From Zerene cesonia (Eukaryota > Arthropoda > Insecta > Lepidoptera > Pieridae), in NCBI RefSeq assembly GCF_012273895.1, contig NC_052109.1, positions 7,392,432 to 7,456,431 on the forward strand: a stretch of DNA of 64,000 bases, given 5' to 3'. A program made the translations under genes and the position numbers. Positions 48,880 through 58,161 of the stretch are shown piece by piece; within the stretch, counting starts at the first letter, position 1; the number at the start of each line of letters is the position of its first letter. Below the pieces are notes generated by a model, which saw nothing but the letters and a program-made list of their open reading frames with translations, did no database searches and was not told where the DNA came from.

Positions 48880-49090
48880 CCGGTTCCTAGGTACAGTGGT
48901 TAACGCGTGAGCGTAGAACCGAGGGGTCCTGGGTTCAATTCCCGGTGGGGACGCACAAAAAAAAATGTTCCGGTCTGGCAGGACACAGAAGGCTGATCAC
49001 CTACTTGTCCGTAAAGAAAACCGATCAGTACAACAGATGTTCATCATCTGCCCCATACCCCATTAGGGGACACGGGATCTTTTTGTTCCT
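48880..49090 (+). mobile_element. tRNA-derived SINE, second type
   Basis: GGTACAGTGGTTAACGCG (A-box-like) and GGGTTCAATTCCCGGTGGGG (B-box in a perfect T-arm context) head it, followed by an A-run, GGCTGATCACC and a GGGACACGGGATC end with T-rich tail. It resembles a common lepidopteran SINE. It is not a tRNA gene, because the acceptor arm does not pair properly. Confidence 0.68.
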
Positions 49091-49346
49091 TTCCACCAAC
49101 TAACAAGCTTGAAATATAAGTAGGTTAGAATGAACAAGACATGATTCACTCAGACAGTCCTGTCTTTGTCACCTGTCCATTTTATTTCCTTGGGGACTCC
49201 TAAATTCGTGTCTTGTAATAAAGTGCTGCTACATTTATTTACTATATAAGCGCGCGTTTCCAATCCTTAAAGGTTTTATGAGAATAGCTCGAAGAAATGT
49301 ACTATTCGCAGAAAACCTTGTAATTCTATTTGTGAGTATATACATA

Positions 49347-49551
49347 TCCTTCCTACTAATATTATAAATGCGAAAGTTTGTAAGGATGATGTGTGTATTT
49401 GTTGCTCTTTCACGCAAAACCCAATGAACCGATTTCAATTAAATTTAGTACGTAGATAGCTGGACTACTGAAATAACACATAGGCAGCTTTTTATCCCGA
49501 TATTCCTACGGGATACAGACTTACGCGAGTGAAACCGCGGAGCGCAGATAG
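49347..49551 (+). mobile_element. Non-autonomous Helitron, type A, terminal mutation
   Basis: A/TCCTTCCTACTAATATTATA start, GTGAAACCGCGGAGCGCAGA TAG end (CTAG changed to ATAG). Confidence 0.82.
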
Positions 49552-50514
49552 TGATATAAAAAGACGTGTTAATTATGTCGCTGTAAGATTATAAAAACTG
49601 TTGGATTATAATCAAACTCGCAAGTTGTAATCTGTCGACTGATTGAGATTAATTTTGCAAGAATGCAAATATGTCGCAGTTATGTACGTTGAAGAGAACT
49701 TGTTTTCCCAAACGTCAGTAAGGTGCAGATTTTGTGTAACTGGATTCCCGCTTTGGGCTTTTATTTCTGCGTAGTTTTTAAATCAACCTAAACTAACCTA
49801 ATCCATGTCATTGAATGGCTATTTCACAATTTACCGGTTTCACATAGAGTCTTATAAATATATAACAATTTACCACAAATTAACGCATTAAATTGTAAGC
49901 CTTATGTTACGGAACAACATTTTCCGACAGATTACAAATCTCGCCGGAATCTGTCAACGATTGTAATCTGACGGTATTTACATTTTAACAGTGACAGTTA
50001 CACCACTCATTGCTAAAGAACGGCTGAACAAAATGAAATAAAATTTTTGTTATTTCAAGAACTTACAAAAAATGTCTATGGGGCCCGAGCCAAATAACGA
50101 GTATCTATAAAAAGTTCTCATGTCACAATGTTTGTCACCAAACTCGTCCGATAGGCTTAGACCACTTAGGACCTAATTGGATGTCCTGGCTTACAGCATT
50201 CGCCGGATCAACTAGGGCCTAGCGTATAGACTCTAGTATGACATATAGACTCTAGTATGTAGGTTCTCTTCTTTATCTATATAAAGATTAGTGCCTCGCA
50301 GAATGTGCTTCTTACAGATATTAATTAAATCGATAACTTGAGAACGGCTCGCCCATATCGGCAATATTTTACGTTTTATATTAAGGTACAAGAAAGCTTC
50401 GTGTGGAAAACATACTACGGGTGATACCGAGGCGGACAGATAGTTAGCTATAGACATAGTCTATTTGTTAAGCGTGTACCACGCGAGTGAAGCCACTATC
50501 AAAATTTATTCATA
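49552..50514. other. AT-rich stretch without gene
   Basis: No gene recognised. Repeated ATAGACTCTAGTATG at about 50225-50260 is a short local duplication. Confidence 0.45.
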
Positions 50515-50726
50515 CTAGCCGCGGCCCGCGGTTTCACACGCATAAGTCCGTATCCCGTAGGAATATCGGGATAAAAAGTTGCCTATATGTTATTTCGGTT
50601 GTCCAGCTGTCTACGTACCAAATTTCATTGCAAACGGTTCCGTAGTTTGTGTGTCAAAGAGCAACAAACACACACACACACACACATCCTTACAAACTTT
50701 CGCATTTATAAATAATATTAGTAGGA
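50515..50726 (-). mobile_element. Tandem Helitron array, unit 1 (type A, inverted)
   Basis: CTAGCCGCGGCCCGCGGTTT left, ATATTAGTAGGA/T right. The (CA)n run is longest in this unit. Confidence 0.87.
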
Positions 50727-50737
50727 TTATAGTAAGA

Positions 50738-50943
50738 CTAGCTGCGCCTCGTGGTTTCACCCGCGTAAGTCCGTATCCCGTAGGAATATCGGGATAAAAA
50801 GTTGCCTATATGTTATTCCAGTTATCCAGCTGTCTACGTACCAAATTTCATTGCAAACGGTTCCGTATTTTGTGTGTCAAAGAGCAACAAACACACACAC
50901 ACACACATCCTTACAAACTTTCGCATTTATAATATTAGTAGGA
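50738..50943 (-). mobile_element. Tandem Helitron array, unit 2
   Basis: CTAGCTGCGCCTCGTGGTTT left end. It is separated from unit 1 by TTATAGTAAGA (50727-50737), and shares with it the private change GCAAACGGTTCCGTA. Confidence 0.88.
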
Positions 50944-50954
50944 TTATAGTAAGA

Positions 50955-51152
50955 CTAGCTGCGCCCCGCGGTTTCACCCGCACAAGTCCGTATCCCGTAG
51001 GAATATCGGGATAAAAAGTTGCCTATATATTATTCCAGCTGTCCAGCTGTCTACGTACCAAATTTCATTGCAAACGGTTCCGTAGTTTTTGTGTCAAAGA
51101 GCAACAAACACACACATCCTTACAAACCTTCGCATTTATAATATTAGTAGGA
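50955..51152 (-). mobile_element. Tandem Helitron array, unit 3
   Basis: CTAGCTGCGCCCCGCGGTTT left end. The same 11-bp spacer (50944-50954) precedes it, and the same GCAAACGGTTCCGTA change occurs. Confidence 0.88.
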
Positions 51153-51239
51153 TAGTACTAGTAGGAATTAAGATACAAAATTCATTATCGATTCTCAAAA
51201 CAACGCGCTAATAATTTCAGAAGCAAATCTGATTTTAAA

Positions 51240-51345
51240 TTTAATAATACCGGGATTAACGGGATGATTTTGGGGGCTGAATCACCTTCGTCCGTAGGAG
51301 AATACCTGGAATCTCGAAACCCTACACGTGGCCCCTGGGTGGTGC
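51240..51345. other. Distinct sequence at the left edge of the gap
   Basis: The last hundred bases before the gap are noticeably richer in G+C than the flank and match neither the LTR at 60048-60263 nor the leader after the gap. They could be the end of another mobile element or a mis-joined piece. I do not recognise them. Confidence 0.3.
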
Positions 51346-52345
51346 NNNNNNNNNNNNNNNNNNNNNNNNNNNNNNNNNNNNNNNNNNNNNNNNNNNNNNN
51401 NNNNNNNNNNNNNNNNNNNNNNNNNNNNNNNNNNNNNNNNNNNNNNNNNNNNNNNNNNNNNNNNNNNNNNNNNNNNNNNNNNNNNNNNNNNNNNNNNNNN
51501 NNNNNNNNNNNNNNNNNNNNNNNNNNNNNNNNNNNNNNNNNNNNNNNNNNNNNNNNNNNNNNNNNNNNNNNNNNNNNNNNNNNNNNNNNNNNNNNNNNNN
51601 NNNNNNNNNNNNNNNNNNNNNNNNNNNNNNNNNNNNNNNNNNNNNNNNNNNNNNNNNNNNNNNNNNNNNNNNNNNNNNNNNNNNNNNNNNNNNNNNNNNN
51701 NNNNNNNNNNNNNNNNNNNNNNNNNNNNNNNNNNNNNNNNNNNNNNNNNNNNNNNNNNNNNNNNNNNNNNNNNNNNNNNNNNNNNNNNNNNNNNNNNNNN
51801 NNNNNNNNNNNNNNNNNNNNNNNNNNNNNNNNNNNNNNNNNNNNNNNNNNNNNNNNNNNNNNNNNNNNNNNNNNNNNNNNNNNNNNNNNNNNNNNNNNNN
51901 NNNNNNNNNNNNNNNNNNNNNNNNNNNNNNNNNNNNNNNNNNNNNNNNNNNNNNNNNNNNNNNNNNNNNNNNNNNNNNNNNNNNNNNNNNNNNNNNNNNN
52001 NNNNNNNNNNNNNNNNNNNNNNNNNNNNNNNNNNNNNNNNNNNNNNNNNNNNNNNNNNNNNNNNNNNNNNNNNNNNNNNNNNNNNNNNNNNNNNNNNNNN
52101 NNNNNNNNNNNNNNNNNNNNNNNNNNNNNNNNNNNNNNNNNNNNNNNNNNNNNNNNNNNNNNNNNNNNNNNNNNNNNNNNNNNNNNNNNNNNNNNNNNNN
52201 NNNNNNNNNNNNNNNNNNNNNNNNNNNNNNNNNNNNNNNNNNNNNNNNNNNNNNNNNNNNNNNNNNNNNNNNNNNNNNNNNNNNNNNNNNNNNNNNNNNN
52301 NNNNNNNNNNNNNNNNNNNNNNNNNNNNNNNNNNNNNNNNNNNNN
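51346..52345. other. Assembly gap, 1000 N
   Basis: Exactly 1000 unknown bases, a conventional scaffold gap size, so the true length is unknown. The missing DNA should include the 5' LTR and primer-binding site of the provirus that follows. Open frames reported across the gap are artefacts. Confidence 0.99.
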
Positions 52346-52541
52346 AGTGCTTGTGTTTCAAACCTCAGCCCTAATCGTTGGGGGGCCAAATCCGTGTACC
52401 TACTAAGGAGATCCGATTTCATTTCGTCGCATCATCTTCGTGAGCGTCCTACGAGTCCTGGGCCGTGGTCCAGGTGGTCTCACCCTTCATCACGAATTCA
52501 CCTCATCGAGTCGAATCATTGTGTGCCGAATCCACGTTGGA

Positions 52542-52600
52542 ATGTTCCCGCCAAGGCCGAGCGTCGCCTTAGTGTTATCGGTCGCCCACGCGTTGTTGCA
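52542..52600 (+). CDS. env: Putative env leader exon (signal-peptide start)
   Basis: The ATG at 52542 opens 19 codons plus 2 bases ending at a consensus donor, GCA/GTAAGT. The encoded peptide has a short Pro/Arg-containing head then a run of Ala, Leu and Val, i.e. looks like a signal peptide. Unspliced, the frame stops two codons later (TAA 52602-52604), making a uORF in the genomic RNA. Spliced to the acceptor at 58160-58161, the phase agrees with the env frame, which has no ATG of its own near its start. Known errantiviruses express env from a spliced RNA. The assignment here is inference from donor, phase and signal-like sequence. Confidence 0.65.
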
Positions 52601-52606
52601 GTAAGT
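52601..52606 (+). promoter_or_regulatory. Splice donor for subgenomic env RNA
   Basis: GTAAGT preceded by GCA matches the metazoan 5' splice consensus. It lies between the leader ATG and the gag ATG, the position expected for an env subgenomic RNA that removes gag and pol. Confidence 0.65.
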
Positions 52607-52733
52607 CTACAGCCATTGTTTTGTCTAGCGAATTAAGTTATCTGTATTCGTTTTATTCCGTACCTTTTTTTAACACACATAGTGTATGTATGAATAACGT
52701 CCGTCGTACTTTACCTACCGTATTAATGTAATT

Positions 52734-53762
52734 ATGCCAAAAGTGCCGAAATTTGAGGACGGCAAACTTCACGTAGATATTCCTGAATTAGATCAAGGTG
52801 CTAGCGACACGGGTAAATCCCCGTCGAACTCTCCTCGCGTAACAAGACAAACCACAGCTGCCCTCGCCATGGCAGAATTAGACATTAATATCCTTTTTAA
52901 ATTTATAAAACCCTACAATGGCGATAGGGAAACTCTGAATTCATTTATAGTAAATTGTAACAACGCATACGAATATGCGTCAGAGACTCAAAAACCAATT
53001 TTATTTAAATATATTTTGAGCCAGCTGAGTGGCAAGGCCGAAATAGCGTGCTCCATTAAAGAATTCGGGGCGTGGGACCAATTAAAGGAATTTCTAAAAA
53101 CGCAATTTAGTCAAAGGAAACATTATTCTCATCTGTTAACCGAGCTTCAAGAGAGTAGACAAGGTGCACAGGAAACGGTCAGCCAGTATGCGCTGCGAGT
53201 TGAAACCAATCTCTCGCAGTTGCTTACTGAGATAGTTTTGTCTACCACTAAGGCCAAAGAGCTCCCTGGGCGAACAGCAGCAATGGAGGATCTTGCCCTC
53301 CATCATTTCCTAATGGGGTTGTACCCAAGGATCTCCAATATTGTTAGGTGTAAATCCCCTAAAACTCTTAATGAAGCCACGAATCTCGCCATTTCTGAGG
53401 AGCGCATCCAACAAACGTTATACAAACGCCCTCAGAATGAGCACAAGCCTGGTAATAACGATAATAGTGCTAGATTTAGATCCTCAAGACCAACTAGTAG
53501 TGTTGCCCCTAACTCATTCCGGGGACCTAGGACACCTGGGCAATCTCAAAACGCCCATAATCCTTTTTGTCGATATTGTAAACTCCCAGGGCACGACATC
53601 TCCCAATGTAGGAAACGCGAGTATAATAACAACCGTTTCAAGCTCCAACAACATCCTTCGCCTAGAGTAAATTATGTAGATCCGCAGATGTACCTACCGC
53701 AGAACGAAGCCGACGCTTCACCGGATGTAGTCGAGTCCTCACCCGATCCTTTAAACGAATAA
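52734..53762 (+). CDS. gag: Gag capsid/nucleocapsid polyprotein of the provirus
   Basis: 342 residues starting at a true ATG. It should form the internal particle and bind the RNA genome. Residues about 48-235 are a mostly alpha-helical capsid-like retrotransposon Gag region. Residues 236-275 are polar and rich in Asn, Arg, Ser and Pro. A CCHC zinc knuckle follows at 279-292 (C-x2-C-x4-H-x4-C, CRYCKLPGHDISQC), the nucleic-acid binding element of the nucleocapsid. The C-terminus is acidic and Pro/Ser-rich. The stop codon lies four bases after a slippery heptamer, so a fraction of ribosomes should shift into pol. No frame break is seen. Confidence 0.92.
   Translation: MPKVPKFEDGKLHVDIPELDQGASDTGKSPSNSPRVTRQTTAALAMAELDINILFKFIKPYNGDRETLNSFIVNCNNAYEYASETQKPILFKYILSQLSGKAEIACSIKEFGAWDQLKEFLKTQFSQRKHYSHLLTELQESRQGAQETVSQYALRVETNLSQLLTEIVLSTTKAKELPGRTAAMEDLALHHFLMGLYPRISNIVRCKSPKTLNEATNLAISEERIQQTLYKRPQNEHKPGNNDNSARFRSSRPTSSVAPNSFRGPRTPGQSQNAHNPFCRYCKLPGHDISQCRKREYNNNRFKLQQHPSPRVNYVDPQMYLPQNEADASPDVVESSPDPLNE
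53750..53756 (+). promoter_or_regulatory. -1 frameshift slippery heptamer TTTAAAC
   Basis: In the gag frame the site reads T TTA AAC, an X XXY YYZ heptamer, followed by GAA and the gag stop TAA. Pol is open in the -1 frame across this point (from 53666). This class of heptamer is a well-characterised efficient -1 frameshift site. Confidence 0.88.
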
Positions 53763-56700
53763 AGGTCTCGCCCCAGTGTTGCACGAGACAACGTCCCAAA
53801 GTCGACACTACCCTATGTGCTCAACGCCCGTCTAATTTCTACTCTTCCATACCCAAGGCCAACCAACAGGGTAACCAGCCCCAAACAGACGGCCCATCCA
53901 AATCCATTGTATCCAAGGCCAACCGACAGGGTAACCAGCCCCAAACTGACGGCCCATCCAAATCCATTGTATCCAAGGCCAACCGACAGGGTAACCAGCC
54001 CCAAACCGACGACCCTTCCAAATCCAACCTGTCACTCTGCCTTCCATTAACATCCGCTGCTGAAGAAGCTAATACACCTCTCGTATTTGAAATTAATTTA
54101 GACACTACCAAACGTTTATTACCTCATGTCCTGCTAGAATCATCCATATCCGACATTCCTTTAGCCTTGTTAGTCGACTCAGGTTCAGCCATTTGTTTAA
54201 TCAAACAATCCAGCATATCCAAAACTCAGAAACTTATAAAAGAAAAGATCAAGCTTAAGGGAATTGATCCGGGTGACGAAACAACGTTAACTGAAGGCCA
54301 TTTTCAACTTCATCTCAAATTAAGTAAAGATAAATCTACGAAATTTAAATTTCATGTTATTAAAGAAATTAATTTGCCTTACGACGGTATTATAGGTACA
54401 GATTTTTTAACAGCCTTTGGTTGCAAAATTGACTATACACATGACATTTTAAGAATAAATAACTTTGATGTCAAGTTACATTTCGTTGACCCTTTCTTTG
54501 TGATTCCAGCACGTACCGAGACTGTAATTGAATGTTCCATTCGTAATAATAATAATCTTTCTGAAGGCGTTATCTTAGATCAACACTTATCTAAGAATTT
54601 ATTAATCGCTAATTGTATAGTTAAAGTTAAGGAAAATAATCGTGTAAATTTAACAGTTGCGAATACTTCAGACAGACCGATCACAGTGAAATCAAGTTTA
54701 GACCTCGATATTGTACCCTTGCATTTAGTAGCTTTCCAGATGGACAAGAATAATCGTGATATATCCGCGCGGACTAGAGAGGTAGTTAGTTTATTAAGAA
54801 TCGATCATTTAAACACGGAGGAATCCGATTCCTTAATAGAATTATGTAGCCGATATATAGACATTTTTCATTTACCTGATGACCATCTAACTCATACAAC
54901 AGCCTTAGACCATAAAATCCAAACTTCCACTGATGTCCCAGTCCATACTAAATCTTATCGTTTCCCGGAGTGCCACAAGAAGGAGGTTGAAACTCAGATC
55001 GAAAAAATGCTCGATCAGGGCATTATCGAACCGTCTCGCTCACCTTGGAGTTCGCCGATATGGGTGGTACCCAAGAAGGCGGACTCACTTGGTCGTCCGC
55101 AATGGAGGGTTGTAATCGATTACCGTAAATTAAATAATATAACCATTGGTGAAACATACCCTATACCCCAAATCAATGAAATCCTTGACCAATTAGGGAA
55201 GAGTAAATATTTTTCAACATTAGATTTATGCTCTGGCTTCCATCAGATACTCATGTCCCCAGCGGACGCGCCAAAGACCGCTTTTTCCGTCCCTCAAGGA
55301 CACTTCCAGTTTAATAGAATGCCATTTGGGCTTAAAAATGCCCCATCGACTTTCCAAAAGCTCATGAACAATTGCCTCTCCGGGCTTCAAGGTAACAGGT
55401 GTTTTGTTTACTTAGACGACATCGTCATCTATTCATATGATTTGAAAACTCATATCGATAATCTACAAGTCGTTTTTAACAGACTTAGATCTTTTAATCT
55501 TAAGCTTCAGCCCGATAAGTGCCAATTTCTTCGGAAGGAGGTAACTTATTTGGGACATGTTATAGGAGAAGAAGGTGTTCGGCCAAACCCCGATAAGGTA
55601 AAATCCGTTGTAGAGTTCCCAATTCCCAAATCTCAAAAAGATATAAAGTCCTTTTTAGGATTAGTATCATATTATCGTCGTTTTATTCCTCAATTCTCCA
55701 AGATAGCAAAACCCTTAACCTCACTTTTGAAGAAGGATGTTCCTTTCAAATGGATAGATGAACATGAGCTGGCATTCGAAACCCTAAAAAATAAACTCGT
55801 GAGCGCTCCCATACTTACCTACCCTGATTTTACCCAACCATTCATTCTAACTTGTGACGCTTCTAGTTTTGCCATCTCTGCGATCCTTTCCCAAGGTCGT
55901 ATCGGCCAAGATCGTCCGATCGCCTTTGCTTCACGAAGTCTTAATAAAGCAGAAAATAACTATAGCGTAACGGAGAAGGAGTGCTTAGCAATAGTGTTCG
56001 GAACCAAAGTTTTTAGGCCTTATCTTTATGGACATCGATTTACAATCGTAACAGATCACAAACCGTTGCAATGGTTATTTAATTGCAAGGATCCTGGATC
56101 CCGTTTAGTTCGCTGGCGTCTTAAGTTAGAGGAATTTGAGTACGACATTCAATATAAGAAAGGTAAAATTAATGTTAATGCAGATGCTTTATCAAGGTAT
56201 CCCGTGAATCCTGTACAGCCCGAGGATCCATTATGTCCTCATCCCAACAATACTGATACTGATGCTAATGTAGAACCTCCTCCCGCTCTAGATGGTGATC
56301 TAATGGATTTACTTATAAGTCCGCCTTCCTTCAATCCTGACGAAATCAACTTACCTTTTTCCCCGCCTAATCTCGATGACATTACGTCTATACCCTTACT
56401 AGATCCTCCCGTCCTTGAACTGCCCACTCAATCAGCAGCACCACCTTCTAGTGATCTCGAGGCTATACCTATTGGACAACCAACAATAGAACCTTCTCCC
56501 CAGCCCTCGACTAGCGCATATCCAGACTTACCTGTCGATGACTATTCCACATGCTTAAAAGCATTATCAAATAAAGATAGAACTTTCAACACCAAAATAG
56601 AAGAACACAACGGAAGTCTTATGAAGTCCCCTACGAAAGTAATCTTAGTTCCTATCTCCATCGATTTAGATGAATCGAATCCATATTTACAAGAAATTAT

Positions 56701-58087
56701 AAGTAATCCCGAAATTTACAATCAGTTACACCAATCCGAAAGAGAGCTTTTCTCATTCCAAAAGGTTGACTTAAATAATAAAACATTTTACTTACTTTTC
56801 ATCAAGGTACATCATTTCGACGAGACCTCTTATCCCGAAATCTTCATCACCCTGAGAACAATCAGAGATCATCTCGTAGTACTCGAAAACGTTGACGAAA
56901 TATCTATATCCGATTTGAGAAACCCTTTTGATAAGCATTCATTTCCTAAAATCTATAATATCCTTCTGTACCTTTTCCATAATACATATATTACCATCCG
57001 AATCTATCATAATAACATCATATATCCTACCCCTACTGAAATCAAGAAAATATTGTATGATAACCATGATATCCCGATAGCCGGTCACTTAGGCTCAACA
57101 CGCATGTTTAGCAGAATAAAAGAAACTTATTACTGGAAGGGCATGCGCGGCGATATCGAATCCTATGTAAAGGCCTGTAAGGCATGCCAAGAGAATAAGG
57201 CCCTTCGAAAGGTAAACCGTGCACCTATGCAGATTACAAGTACCTCGACGCAACCTTGCGAGAGAGTTTCACTTGATATAGTCGGCCCTTTACCCGAATC
57301 CGGTCCAGCTAAACTAAAGTACATCCTCACTGTGCAAGATGATCTAACAAAATTTTCCTCTGCATACCCTATTCGCTCTACTAATGCCTATGAAACAAGT
57401 GAGTGCCTCCTTCATTATATATCTATCTTCGGTATTCCTAAATATATTCTGACCGACCAGGGTACTAACTTTACTTCCGATCTTTTTAAAGAAACTTGCA
57501 AATTCCTTAAAATCAAGAACCTATGGTCGTCGCCATATCATCCTCAGACACAGGGCGCGTTAGAGCGCAGTCACTCAACCCTAAAGGAATACCTTAAGTC
57601 ATACGTAAATGAGCAGCAAGATAATTGGCCCAGATATGTTTATACTGCAATGCACGCGTATAATACTAACGTCCATTCTACAACACATTTTTCTCCCCAT
57701 GAGTTGATGTTCGGTAACAAACCAATTCTACCTAACTCCATCTTTTCTGAAGAACCAGGTACCACATACTCAGATTATATTCGCATGCTTCAGCATAGGT
57801 TAAAACATTGTAGAGAAAAAGCCCTAGAGTTTATAAGACGTTCAAAGGAAACATCTAAAAATTATTATGATTCACGTACTCGTCCTATCACTTATAAGAT
57901 CGGTGATTTTGTTTATCTTAAAAATCATTTACGTTCAAGAAAAGCTCTATCGCCCGTCTGGAAAGGGCCATACAAGGTCATAAAAGTTAATGGCAACAAT
58001 ACACTCACCTTATTAATAAACAGGCGTCACGTGAAACATCATTTTGATGAGGTTAAATTAGCCAGTATTCCACCTGACTCTAACTAA
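53756..58087 (+). CDS. pol: Pol polyprotein: protease, reverse transcriptase, RNase H, integrase (-1 frame)
   Basis: About 1,443 codons read by -1 frameshift from gag; there is no ATG at the protease. Numbering from the LVDSGSA protease motif (54170 on): protease DSG near 54176; RT about residues 260-470 with YLDD at 415-418 (about 55409); RNase H about 555-680 with TCDAS, a catalytic Glu at 605, TDHKP and DALSR; a long Pro-rich linker about 685-790; integrase with the zinc-binding pair H967/H974 and C1004/C1007; DD35E catalytic residues D1037, D1097, E1133; and a C-terminal GPY motif (1267-1269). These steps copy the RNA genome and integrate the DNA. All checked active-site residues are intact and no stop interrupts. 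Its N-terminal part carries a 20-residue tandem repeat. Confidence 0.95.
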   Translation, partial: RIKVSPQCCTRQRPKVDTTLCAQRPSNFYSSIPKANQQGNQPQTDGPSKSIVSKANRQGNQPQTDGPSKSIVSKANRQGNQPQTDDPSKSNLSLCLPLTSAAEEANTPLVFEINLDTTKRLLPHVLLESSISDIPLALLVDSGSAICLIKQSSISKTQKLIKEKIKLKGIDPGDETTLTEGHFQLHLKLSKDKSTKFKFHVIKEINLPYDGIIGTDFLTAFGCKIDYTHDILRINNFDVKLHFVDPFFVIPARTETVIECSIRNNNNLSEGVILDQHLSKNLLIANCIVKVKENNRVNLTVANTSDRPITVKSSLDLDIVPLHLVAFQMDKNNRDISARTREVVSLLRIDHLNTEESDSLIELCSRYIDIFHLPDDHLTHTTALDHKIQTSTDVPVHTKSYRFPECHKKEVETQIEKMLDQGIIEPSRSPWSSPIWVVPKKADSLGRPQWRVVIDYRKLNNITIGETYPIPQINEILDQLGKSKYFSTLDLCSGFHQILMSPADAPKTAFSVPQGHFQFNRMPFGLKNAPSTFQKLMNNCLSGLQGNRCFVYLDDIVIYSYDLKTHIDNLQVVFNRLRSFNLKLQPDKCQFLRKEVTYLGHVIGEEGVRPNPDKVKSVVEFPIPKSQKDIKSFLGLVSYYRRFIPQFSKIAKPLTSLLKKDVPFKWIDEHELAFETLKNKLVSAPILTYPDFTQPFILTCDASSFAISAILSQGRIGQDRPIAFASRSLNKAENNYSVTEKECLAIVFGTKVFRPYLYGHRFTIVTDHKPLQWLFNCKDPGSRLVRWRLKLEEFEYDIQYKKGKINVNADALSRYPVNPVQPEDPLCPHPNNTDTDANVEPPPALDGDLMDLLISPPSFNPDEINLPFSPPNLDDITSIPLLDPPVLELPTQSAAPPSSDLEAIPIGQPTIEPSPQPSTSAYPDLPVDDYSTCLKALSNKDRTFNTKIEEHNGSLMKSPTKVILVPISIDLDESNPYLQEIISNPEIYNQLHQSERELFSFQKVDLNNKTFYLLFIKVHHFDETSYPEIFITLRTIRDHLVVLENVDEISISDLRNPFDKHSFPKIYNILLYLFHNTYITIRIYHNNIIYPTPTEIKKILYDNHDIPIAGHLGSTRMFSRIKETYYWKGMRGDIESYVKACKACQENKALRKVNRAPMQITSTSTQPCERVSLDIVGPLPESGPAKLKYILTVQDDLTKFSSAYPIRSTNAYETSECLLHYISIFGIPKYILTDQGTNFTSDLFKETCKFLKIKNLWSSPYHPQTQGALERSHSTLKEYLKSYVNEQQDNWPRYVYTAMHAYNTNVHSTTHFSPHELMFGNKPILPNSIFSEEPGTTYSDYIRMLQHRLKHCREKALEFIRRSKETSKNYYDSRTRPITYKIGDFVYLKNHLRSRKALSPVWKGPYKVIKVNGNNTLTLLINRRHVKHHFDEVKLASIPPDSN
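53765..53809 (+). promoter_or_regulatory. Predicted H-type pseudoknot stimulating frameshifting
   Basis: Eight bases after the heptamer, GTCTCG (53765-53770) pairs with CGAGAC (53784-53789). Within its loop, AGTGTTG (53775-53781) pairs with CGACACT (53803-53809), with one G-U pair. Loops are 4 nt, 2 nt and 13 nt. Spacing and geometry are those of classical frameshift pseudoknots. Pairing was found by eye; no energy was calculated. Confidence 0.72.
53852..54029 (+). repeat. 60-bp tandem repeat, about 3 units, inside the pol frame
   Basis: Three consecutive units, each beginning near CCAAGGCCAAC and differing at only a few bases until the third diverges at its end. Because 60 is divisible by 3 the pol frame stays open and encodes a polar 20-residue repeat rich in Ser, Pro, Gln, Asn and Lys. 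It lies just after the frameshift signal and before the protease, so it is a linker rather than a catalytic part. Confidence 0.9.
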
Positions 58088-58129
58088 ACCACCTAATTAA
58101 ATAATTAAGTTAGGTAAACTATTATTTAA

Positions 58130-58161
58130 GATATAATATAGTAATCGATAAATCTCTACAG
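58130..58161 (+). promoter_or_regulatory. Putative env splice acceptor
   Basis: AATCTCTACAG ends at 58161 just inside the start of the env open frame (open from 58145 after a stop at 58142-58144). The pyrimidine tract is weak. Phase agrees with the donor at 52601. RNA evidence would decide. Confidence 0.5.

Larger units (their letters stand above)
52346..52733 (+). other. Provirus leader / 5' untranslated region
   Basis: Sequence between the gap and the gag ATG. It is richer in G+C than the host flank. It contains a 20-codon mini-ORF (52542-52604) and a strong splice donor (GTAAGT at 52601). No primer-binding site could be recognised; it is expected immediately 3' of the missing 5' LTR, inside the gap. 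Confidence 0.6.

Noticed and set aside
48885..48955. True tRNA gene
   Set aside because: Good T-arm and box sequences but no proper acceptor pairing, and a SINE body follows.
50515..51152. CRISPR-like appearance of regularly spaced repeats
   Set aside because: Units are about 200 bp Helitrons and the spacers are identical 11-mers; this is a eukaryotic genome.
51264..52422. Four long open frames across the N run
   Set aside because: They consist almost wholly of unknown bases; no stop can be seen in N.
53813..54111. Minus- and plus-frame open frames over the 60-bp repeat
   Set aside because: A repeat length divisible by 3 keeps several frames open by arithmetic; only the pol frame connects to a known domain.
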